A stretch of DNA of 64,000 bases from Eledone cirrhosa. Taxonomy: Eukaryota; Mollusca; Cephalopoda; Octopoda; Eledonidae. This document shows, one piece after another, positions 1 to 7,253 of the stretch. Both the position numbers and the translations under genes were made by a program. A model generated the notes under the pieces. It worked only from the letters and a program-made list of their open reading frames with translations, was not told the origin of the DNA and did not search any database. Numbering within the stretch: the first letter of the stretch is position 1; every line of letters starts with the position of its first letter. The DNA is taken from the NCBI GenBank assembly GCA_964016885.1, contig OZ024741.1, forward strand, positions 413,355,812 to 413,419,811, written 5' to 3'.

Positions 1-170
1 ATCACCATCACCATCACTATCATCACCACCACCACCATTATCACCACCACCACCATCATCATCATCAACAACATTATCATCATCACCACCATCATCACCA
101 TCATCATCATGACCACCACCACCATCATCATCATCAACAACATTATCATCTACTCACCACCTACTCCTTT

Positions 171-209
<39 letters not shown>

Positions 210-228
210 CATCATCATCATCATCATT
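1..228. repeat. ATC/ACC trinucleotide and CA dinucleotide microsatellites
   Basis: Degenerate (ATC)n mixed with (ACC)n fills 1-160, a pure (CA)n tract lies at about 174-204, and (ATC)n resumes at 208-228. The last (ATC)n run is the 3' tail of the minus-strand LINE fragment that follows. The window starts inside the repeat, so its left limit is unknown. Short reading frames here are simple-repeat artefacts. Confidence 0.9.
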
Positions 229-700
229 TTACGTCCGCTTTTCCCTGCTTGCAAGGGTGGGACGGGTCTTATTCAGCACAGCATCTCTCCACTCATCACG
301 GTCCCTCGTCATCTCCACCGTGAGCTTCAATGATCTGAGGTCTGTTCTCACCACCTCCGCCCATGTTTTTCGTGGTCTACCTCTACCACGTCTTCCTTCA
401 ACTTGAAATTCCTGGCACTTCTTCACCCATCGGTCATCCTCCATGCGCATCACATGTCCATACCACCTCAGTCTCCTCTCCCGTACACTACATTCTATCC
501 CTCTCAGACACAGTTTCTCTCTCAACACATTCATGCTGGGTCGTTCACGTACATTTACACTGCACATCCAACGGAGCATGCTTGCCTCATTTCTCTCCAG
601 CCATCGCATATCCTCTGCAGTTGCTGCCCATGTCTCACTACCATGCAGCATCGCGCTCCTCACACAGGCATCATACAACCGGCGGCATCATACAACCGGC
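208..700 (-). mobile_element. 5'-truncated RTE-like LINE, 3' end only
   Basis: On the minus strand this reads from a C-terminal reverse-transcriptase-associated domain into a short 3' UTR that contains 'cgtcccacccttgcaagcag' and ends in a (GATG/ATG)n tail at about 208-228. The same tail words recur at the elements near 4.03, 6.8 and 20.0 kb, which defines one tail family. The copy is 5' truncated near 700, where a 17-bp tandem duplication around 'catcatacaaccgg' meets an AT-rich microsatellite. Endonuclease and polymerase motifs are absent. The RTE-like clade name rests on protein style and could be wrong. Confidence 0.8.
229..678 (-). pseudogene. LINE C-terminal RT-associated domain (fragment)
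   Basis: An open frame of 149 codons carries the conserved C-terminal block of these LINE polyproteins: 'YDACVRSAMLHGSETWA' at the start, then 'LRWMC', 'RRLRWYGHVMRMEDD' and 'GRGRPRKTWAEVV'. The same order is seen in the copy at 3044-3976. The block lies after the polymerase palm and thumb, and its biochemical role is not established. There is no polymerase catalytic site, so this is a 5'-truncated remnant with no independent function. The frame starts where truncation cuts the element, so the methionine is not a true start. Confidence 0.75.
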
Positions 701-1329
701 ATATATATATATAAATAGATGTGTTTTTTCGTTTCTGCCACTATCCAGTCTCCTCTATCTTTCTATTTCTTTAGTTTCTTATTCTATTTTCCAATGAAGG
801 ACTAGTGTCTAAAATGTTAAGACTCTTTTCCTACTGTATCAAGTATAAAACTTATAATATATTTCTGTTCGCCTTTTGCATATATATATATATATTTGTA
901 GTAAAGTTGCTTGGATGCGTCTATAGGCGGTATGCCGGTTGAGCACTCTATGCTCCTTCAGAGCAGAGTACGATAATACGGAAAACGAAGAACCAGTGAT
1001 GCATTGGAACACAATTTATTACGTATTACAATTGTTTCTCTAGCGAACAGCTTGAGGTGCGATCTGTTTGTGATTCGAACCTGACTCTGGATTCACAAGT
1101 TCCTCAGATGCGTATAGTGATTTCAATATATATATATAGGTAAGAGATTGTCTAGACAAATGTCTCCACATTAAGCTTGTTTGTTATACAAGTGCAATGA
1201 CAGAAGATCTGAGAGTAGGGTTGTTGTAAGATCGATTCTTATCATCCAAAGAGAAATCGGATAGCAAGTCAAAGAACTTACTTAAATATGGTAAAATTCT
1301 GAGATTTCAATATTCTCTCTCTATATATA
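701..1329. other. AT-rich intergenic sequence, no gene seen
   Basis: No open frame of note, no recognisable gene and no RNA gene. Short (TA)n runs occur near 700, 885 and 1128. The stretch 898-1120 ('ggcggtatgccggttgagca' and following) looks like dispersed-repeat sequence, but I cannot assign a family from this window alone. Confidence 0.5.
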
Positions 1330-1340
1330 TATATATATGT

Positions 1341-1585
1341 GAAGGCGCATGGCTTAGTGGTTAGAGCATTGGGCTTGCAATCGAAAGGTTGTGAGTTCAA
1401 TTCTCGGACTGGGTGATGCGTTGTTTCCTTGAGCAAGACACTTTATTTCACGTTGTTCCAGTTTACTCAGCTGTAAAATGAGATGATAGGACCGGGGTCC
1501 CTATCATTAAATTATCCAAGACACTTCCAACGAGATATACCTTGGAGGAGGCCAGCTAAACCTGCATAGGTGTGAGCTGTCATGC
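1341..1585 (+). mobile_element. tRNA-derived SINE, tail type 1
   Basis: A tRNA-like head with RNA polymerase III A and B boxes is followed by a central block ('gagcaagacactttatttca') and a tail ending 'gtgagctgtcatgc'. The first 168 bp match the head of the SINE at 4029-4371 closely, but the tails are unrelated after about 1508. Candidate target duplications 'tatatatatgt' lie at 1330-1340 and 1586-1596; they are low complexity, so their support is moderate. The element encodes no protein and would need LINE enzymes to move. Confidence 0.85.
1350..1403 (+). promoter_or_regulatory. SINE internal Pol III promoter (A and B boxes)
   Basis: A-box-like 'tggcttagtgg' at 1350-1360 and B-box-like 'gagttcaattc' at 1393-1403 have tRNA-like spacing. 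The B box differs from the canonical GGTTCGAANCC at a few positions, so activity is uncertain. Confidence 0.65.
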
Positions 1586-1607
1586 TATATATATGTATAT
1601 CTATATA

Positions 1608-2424
1608 TCTAAAACAGAGAATGTCTGACTGTCTGTCTGACTCCCTAAAACTCGAGAACCACCCAACTGACTGTTTTCAAACTTTACACATGTAATACTT
1701 ACAGTCCTGTGAGTGTTTTCAGCAAAAAGAATTTCAAATTTTCAATGCCCCAGGGACCGCATTAGGCGATTTAGCGATCTCTCTTTATAATTCTTAGTCT
1801 TTCTTTTTAGATAGATACATAGATATAACGTTGCACCCTTATAATATCTGTATGTCTGGCTGTCTGAATTACGACAATATGACACTATCTGTGTGCGCGT
1901 ATATATGTATGTATAGTGTGTGTGTATATATGTATATATAGTGTGTGTATATATATATATATAGTGTGTAACGTTTTTCGAAATATTTACTTTTGCGTTC
2001 ACAGATTGATTTTTTTAGTTTCAGAAGATCCCATGAAGGGTGAAATCAGCGATTCTTTGCTTAAACTTTAATCTGTTATTTTAATATATATATAATATAT
2101 AAGAACAAAAGATGGTTAAAAGAGTTGTATTTTATTATGCGCATTTTGTTCTTATATATTATGTATACTCCAGTCCTACAAACTGTAGAGTGCTTCTTAT
2201 CCGATATCTGCATTGCTTTATTGTACTACAATAAAACTCACCTCCTACATTATATATATATATATATATATATAATTATATATTTGTGTACAGATATTTT
2301 TGCATACACAATAACAAAATATAAACAAACATATTTCTTTCATGAGGCTCGATAAGGATAAATTTATATCAAATATATAAGAACCCTAGAGCAAATACCA
2401 AGCAATGCCAGGCCATTCTGCTAG
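1608..2424 (+). mobile_element. Candidate non-autonomous Helitron
   Basis: The left end reads 'tctaaaacagagaatgtctg', preceded by A at 1607. The right end reads 'gcaatgccaggccattctg' followed by CTAG at 2421-2424 and then T at 2425. A 5' TC, a 3' CTAG, a short imperfect hairpin (AATG...CATT) just inside the 3' end, and insertion between A and T are the hallmarks of Helitrons. No RepHel protein is present. The interior is AT-rich with TA microsatellites and no supported gene. It could instead be an unrelated repeat that matches these short signals by chance. Confidence 0.5.
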
Positions 2425-2675
2425 TATATATTTAAAAGAGTCAAAGTCAGTGTTTTGCAGCATATGTACAAATGTTATTTGCATATTACAATTATTTTGA
2501 TATCGATCAGTTCAGGGTAAAAACAAGATGACAGGGTCCCAACTGTTTTTTGACATCTTGTCAGTAATGTGAGCTTATATGTCTAAAGTTGCATCATAAC
2601 TGACACACACACTATATATATATATATATACATATTTATTAAAATAACAGATTCAAGTTTAAGCAAAGAATCGCT
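2048..2675. repeat. Pair of 39-bp inverted repeats
   Basis: The arm at 2048-2086 ('agcgattctttgcttaaac' onward) and the arm at 2637-2675 are reverse complements at 38 of 39 positions. Similarity stops abruptly beyond the CGCT end on both sides, and TA repeats flank the other ends. One arm lies inside the candidate Helitron and the other outside it, so they are probably two copies of one dispersed repeat in opposite orientation rather than the termini of a single transposon. Confidence 0.75.
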
Positions 2676-3043
2676 CCTTATCAAGCCCTCTTTGGACTTT
2701 AGTCTTCACATTTATTATTATTATTACTATATATATATATGTCATCATCATCATCACCGTTTTACGTCCGTTCTTCCATGCTAGCATGGGTTAGACGGGT
2801 TGTCCTGTTGTGGGCAGTGTCTGGTCGGCTGACCATGCGTTGCTCATACAGGAACTGATTTTGGCTTGATTTCTACAGCTGGATGCCCTTCCTAACACCA
2901 ACCTCATTTACAGTGAGTGCTGGGTGCTTTTTTCCGTGGCGCCTACACGTCCACTTTACGGTGTGGGCTGGGTGCTTTTTTGCCGTGGCACCTCCACGTC
3001 CACTTTGCAGTGGGAGGGTGTGGGGGCACATTGTCTATATGCT

Positions 3044-3976
3044 TCAGCTTGTACCCATGGGAGGTCGGGTACTCTGTATTACTGCGTGACGCCAGAGGTC
3101 ACGGTCGTGTGTCATCGTCTTTGAGAGGTGCAACTGGGTAAGGTCGGCCCCTATCACCTCATCCCAGGTCTTCTTGGGTCTCCCCACTCCGCGGCTTCCA
3201 TTGACTTCTAGTGCTCTGCACCTATTTATGCAGTTGTCATCCTTCATACGCATCACATGTCCATACCAATGCATCCGCCTCTCCTGCACACAGCATTTGA
3301 TTCCTCTGATGCTCAGTCTCTCTCTCAATTCATTTATGCTTTGCCGTTCGTGTATATTATTATTACACATCCATCGGAGCATGAAGGCTTCGTTTCTTTC
3401 TAATCTATGTAAGTCTTCCACCTTCAGCGCCCAGGTCTCACTACCATGTAACATTGCTGTTCGGGTACACGCATCATACAGTCTGCCTTTCATTTTGGGG
3501 GAGAAGCCTTTTGCAGCTAGCAGTGGTAGTAGTTCCCTAAACTTCTTCCATCCCGTTCTTACCCTAGTTATTGTACTTTCTGAACACCCACCTGCGCTGC
3601 TAATTCGGTCACCTACGTAGCAGAAGCTGTCTACTGTTTCTACAGAGCCCTCCCAGAGATTGGTGGTACTTGTTTCCTGTGGCTGTTTGCTGCTTGCTGT
3701 CCCAGCACAGCTGCTACATGTGAAGCCTACATTCTTAATTAAGCTTCCTGAGATCCCGCTACATTTCTTGTGTACCCATTGTTTGCATTTAGGGCAGAGA
3801 ATGGAGTTCCTACCTACACCTTTCCTACATACTGAGCAAGGCCATTTCCCTGAAGGGATCTGGGTTCTGTTTTCTCGTCTACTTACAAGGACCTTAGTCT
3901 TTGTCATGTTGACTTTGAGACCCTTTCTTTCTAGTCCCTGCTTCCAAGTTTGGAATTTCTTCTCTAGTTTTACCAT
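3044..3976 (-). pseudogene. LINE RT distal part with C4HC3 finger and C-terminal block
   Basis: An open frame of 310 codons. Upstream of its methionine the same frame continues to about 4018 and reads 'WELLYADGLTLIAES', RT motif C with Asp-Gly in place of Asp-Asp. Within the 310 residues a C4HC3 finger is visible: C47, C50, C61, C64, H69, C72, C87, C90, which fits PHD-finger spacing. From about residue 105 comes the C-terminal block ('WEGSVETVDSFCYVGD', 'MLHGSETWA', 'MHWYGHVMRMKDD', 'GVGRPKKTWDEV'). The frame ends naturally ('PPMGTS' stop), followed by the 3' UTR. The rest of the RT lies beyond the inserted SINE at 4382-5494, so this fragment cannot work as a polymerase. Confidence 0.8.
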
Positions 3977-4028
3977 AGATTCAGCTATAAGTGTGAGGCC
4001 ATCTGCATACAGGAGTTCCCATGGGCAT

Positions 4029-4371
4029 CATCATCATCATCATCATTTCATTTTACGTCCGCTTTTCCCTGCTTGCAAGGGTGGGACGGGAACTGATTCT
4101 GGCTTGATTTCTACAGCTGGATGCCCTTCCTAACACCAACCTCATTTACATTGAGTGCTGGGTGCTTTTTTGCCGTGGCACCTCTATGACCACTTTACAG
4201 TGGAATGATAGGGACCCCAGTCCCTATCATCTCATTTCTACAGCTGAGTAAACTGGAGCAATGTGAAATAAAGTGTCTTGCTCAAGGAAACAATACATCA
4301 CCCAGTCTGAGAATTGAACTCACAATCTTTCGATTGCAAGGCCAATGCTCTAACCACTAAGCCATGTGCCT
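4029..4371 (-). mobile_element. tRNA-derived SINE, tail type 2 (LINE-like tail), inserted in LINE RT
   Basis: On the minus strand a 168-bp tRNA-derived head (4371 down to 4204) matches the SINE at 1341. The B box is at 4311-4321 and the A box at 4354-4364, both as complements. It continues into about 175 bp of LINE 3' tail, including one 48-bp-type unit, and ends in (ATG)n. Target duplications are ccatgNgcat at 4019-4028 and 4372-4381 (9 of 10 identical). Removing the insert joins the RT codons for '..EEFKTRC' and 'PWELLYADG..', so the site is certain. Confidence 0.92.
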
Positions 4372-4381
4372 CCATGTGCAT

Positions 4382-5494
4382 CTGGTCTTAAACTCCTCCG
4401 TTATTGCCTGCAGGACTATGATGAACAGGAGAGGGCTAAGAACAGAGCCCTGGTGGACACCAACCTCTACGCTAAATTCCTCCCTATACTCATTGCTGAT
4501 CCTAACTTTGCTGACTGCACCCCTATACATGGCTTGTACAGCTTTCACAAGCCATTCATCTACTCCTAGTTTTCTAAGAGCCTACCAGATTATAGCACGT
4601 GGAACTCTGTCAAAGGCTTACTTTTAGCTAGGTACTTTTCCTGTAACTGCCTCACAAGGAAGAGGGCATCAGTGGTGCCTCTTCCTGGTACAAACCCAAA
4701 TTGCATCTCATCTAGTTTCACCCGGTCCCTAATCAACTGTGCTATAACTCTTTCTGTTACTTTCATGACCTGGTCCATCAGCTTTATACCTCTATAGTTT
4801 CCTGTATCTAGTGCATCACCTTTACCTTTGTAGCAGTTGACAATGATGCTACTGCACCAATCTTTTGGTATGACACCTTCTAGTATTACCTGCTTAACAA
4901 TACGTGTGGATATAGTGTGACCTACAGACCCAGATGCCTTCAGCATCTCGGCAGCTATACCCGATGGACCGGTTGCCTTCCCCATCTTCATATCTTTGAT
5001 TGCCTTACTTACTACGCTGCTGCTGACTTGTACTGCTGGCCCCTCTATAGGGTATACTTGGGGTAGGGTCTCTTCTTCCCATGCATTCTCCTCATTTAGT
5101 AATGTATCATAATGGCTCTTCCATGCATCTTTCTTCTCAGCACTTGTGAGGGCAAGCTCACCTTTATATTTCCGGATACACTTCTCTCCAATGACATCAC
5201 AATTCTCTCTGACACACTGCCTCACAATCTTGAACACCTCCTGTTTCTGGTCCTCACGTTGCAAAACATGCTTGAATTTTCTATCCTCTGCTTCCCTCTT
5301 AGCTAAGTATACTTGTCGCCTAGCTTCCCTCTTTGTCTCTATATAATGTACCCTGCTTCCCCCATTCTTCCATTCTTTCCATGCCTGTCTCTTGGCCTTA
5401 ACTGCCTCATCTACCTTATTGTTCCACCACCAAGTCACTCTCCTCCTGCTTGTGGTCTTACTCCAGCCACTGATCTCATCCGTCGCCTCTAGTC
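4382..5494 (-). pseudogene. LINE reverse transcriptase, N-terminal part (broken)
   Basis: The frame 5438-4590 covers the pre-RT linker and RT motifs up to 'DRVKLDEMQFGFVPGRGTTD'. It includes 'KATGPSGIAAEMLK' and 'NYRGIKLMDQVMKV', which are typical RT motifs. After 'YLAKSK' (about 4615) roughly ten codons are missing, including the catalytic Asp of motif A. The sequence then resumes in another frame as 'AFDRVPRAIIW', a TAG stop, and 'ALRKLGVDEWLVKAVQAMY'. The last part (4548-4382) carries 'VHQGSVLSPLLF', RT motif B. These lesions, the SINE and the YADG motif rule out polymerase activity. The endonuclease part was lost by 5' truncation at about 5494. Confidence 0.8.
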
Positions 5495-5806
5495 AGTTAT
5501 TTTTTGTATCTATGTATATATATATATATATAACCAAAGATTAATATGTTTCGTTGATTATTCAATGAATACAATTTTACAATAGATTAGAAGCACTCGA
5601 CATATTATTTTCCTGGAGTATTTAATATTATTCAAAATGTTAATAAATGAAAAATATTCTCATAATCAAAATATATATTTTATTATAGATATTTCAAAGG
5701 TACAATGGTGTTTAAGTACGTTTTCATCAGACAAAATATAAGATTTGATATGTGACATACCGCTACGGTTTTGATTATTCAATTGAATAATCAAAACCAT
5801 AGTGGT
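5495..5806. repeat. AT-rich dispersed repeat between two head-to-head LINE copies
   Basis: This sequence separates the minus-strand LINE from the plus-strand fragment at 5807. Its part at about 5690-5755 ('atttcaaaggtac...catcagacaaaatata') resembles 20284-20350, so it is probably a dispersed repeat. No open frame or RNA gene is visible. Confidence 0.45.
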
Positions 5807-5810
5807 ATGT
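5755..5810. repeat. 56-bp near-perfect palindrome without spacer
   Basis: Arms 5755-5782 and 5783-5810 are reverse complements at 26 of 28 positions, centred on 'attcaattgaat'. There is no loop, so it could extrude as a cruciform or fold as a long hairpin in single-stranded form. The right arm ends where LINE coding sequence begins. Confidence 0.85.
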
Positions 5811-6561
5811 AGGTAGAAATTCCATCCTCTGCCCCAAATGCAAACTATGGTTGCACAAGAGATGTAGCAGGATCTCAGGAAGTTTAGCTAAGAATGTAGG
5901 CTTTACATGTAGCAGTTGCACCGGAACAGTAAGCAGCAAACAGCCACAGGAAACAAGCACCACCAAACGCTGGGAGGGCTCTGTAGAAACAGTAGACAGC
6001 TTTTGCTACCTAGGTGACCAAATTACCAGTGGGGGTGGGTGTTCGGAAAGTACAGTAACCAGGGTAAGAACGGGATGGAAGTTCAGGGAGCTACTACCAC
6101 TGCTAGCTGCGAAAGACTTTTCTCTCAAAATGAAAGGCAGACTGTATGATGCGTGTATACCTACAGCAATGTTACATTAGACCTGGGTGTTGTGTGCAGA
6201 AGACTTGCATAGATTAGAAAGAAATGAAGCTTGCATGCTCTGATGGATGTGTAATAGTAATATACGCGAACAGCAAAGCATAAATGAATTGAGAGAGAGA
6301 CTGAGCATAAGAGGAATCAAATGCTGTGTGTAAGAGAGGCGGCTGCGTTGGTATGGACATGTGATGCGTATGAAGGATGACAGCTGCATAAAAAGGTGCA
6401 GAGCACTAAGAGTTAATGGAAGCCTTGGAGTAGAGAGACCCAAGAAGACCTGGGATGAGGTTATAAAAACTGACCTTGTCCAATTACACCTCTCACAGGA
6501 CCGAGACCTCTGGCGTCGCGCAATAATACAGAAGACCCAACCTCCCACGGGTACAAGCTGA
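5807..6561 (+). pseudogene. LINE C-terminal domain, degraded by stops
   Basis: The translation aligns by eye along its whole length with the protein at 3044-3976. It starts within the finger and runs through 'WEGSVETVDSFCYLGDQ', 'GRLYDACIPTAMLH', 'RRLRWYGHVMRMKDD' and 'RPKKTWDEV' to the same 'GTS' stop at 6559-6561. A TAG at 6178-6180, further stops near 6242 and 6330, and a lost codon near 6080 break the frame. There is no catalytic domain. Confidence 0.78.
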
Positions 6562-6800
6562 AGCATATAGACAGTATGCCCTCACACCCCTCCCACTGTA
6601 AAATGGTCGTGTAGATGTCACAACAAAACGCACTGTAATTATGTTGGTGTTAGGAATGGCATCCAGCTGTAGAAATCATGCCAAAATCAGTTCTGTATGA
6701 GCAAGACATGGTCACCTGACCTGGCATTGCCCACAACAGGACAACCTGTCTAACCCAAGCTAGCAGGGAAGAAGGGACATAAAATGGTGATGATGATGAT
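5807..6800 (+). mobile_element. 5'-truncated LINE fragment of the same family as 2742-5494
   Basis: The copy begins inside the C4HC3 finger ('VGRNSILCPKCK'), continues through the C-terminal block and 3' UTR, and ends in (GATG)n at about 6788-6802. It lies in opposite orientation to the copy at 2742-5494. The UTR has one tandem-unit-like copy around 6570-6640 and the tail words 'ccagctgtagaaatcatgcc' and 'gcaagacatggtcacctgac'. Confidence 0.85.
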
Positions 6801-7040
6801 GATATATATATAAGTATATATATATCATTATCATCATCATCATCATCATCATATATATATATATATACACACACACATAAAGTGAGACACGGTCACCTGA
6901 CCAATCTTGCCTCAAGTGGGACAACTCCCATCTAATCCATGCTAGCGTGGAAGATAGACATTAAACGATGATGAAGATCATATCTATATCTACCTACCTA
7001 TCTATCTACCTATCTATATATCTATAACTATCTATCTATT
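6801..7040. repeat. ATC/TA/TATC microsatellites with a LINE-tail scrap
   Basis: A (GATG)-(TA)n-(ATC)n run at 6788-6867 forms a loose palindrome. 6884-6975 repeats the LINE tail (a 'ggtcacctgacca' word and 'ccatgctagcgtggaaga' with a GATGATGAAG end). From 6980 to 7040 the sequence is TATC/TACC microsatellite, which is the 5' target flank of the next element. No gene is present. Confidence 0.7.
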
Positions 7041-7139
7041 GGGATGGACACACGCGTATAACTTGCTGAGTAAGTTCTGTTTAAATTTCTATAGAAATTC
7101 TTGTCTAATAACTTTAATTTTTGTACCATTTTGTAGAGG

Positions 7140-7171
7140 GACTGCCAGGTCAAACTTTGATCTGGTCAGTC
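7140..7171 (+). promoter_or_regulatory. Hairpin in LINE 5' UTR
   Basis: The arms 'gactgccaggtcaaa' and 'tttgatctggtcagtc' pair almost completely around a one-base loop, with one bulge and a G-U pair. The second copy keeps the same hairpin at 12951-12982, about 85-115 bp upstream of its ORF1. Conservation in a diverged copy suggests an RNA structure with a role, which is unknown. Confidence 0.6.
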
Positions 7172-7253
7172 TCTCAAAATATTCTACGCCTTTAGGTGAA
7201 ATAGTTAAACAAAAAAAAAAGTTTTTTCTTGTTGAAAAGTCAATATTTTTTAA

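Larger units (their letters stand above)
2742..5494 (-). mobile_element. 5'-truncated RTE-like LINE with PHD-type finger, SINE-disrupted
   Basis: Reading on the minus strand from 5494: a linker ('TWWWNNKVDEAVKAKRQAW'), reverse transcriptase, a C4HC3 finger, the C-terminal 'YGHVMRM' block, a 3' UTR with two tandem copies of an about 48-bp unit (roughly 2915-3015), and a (GATG)n tail at 2742. The endonuclease domain is missing, so the copy was truncated at insertion. It was later disrupted by a SINE at 4029-4371. It is dead: part of RT motif A is deleted, a TAG interrupts the frame, and motif C reads YADG. Confidence 0.85.

Noticed and set aside
1341..1420. Functional tRNA gene
   Set aside because: The A and B boxes are present, but the acceptor and anticodon arms do not fold well and the sequence continues into a SINE body.
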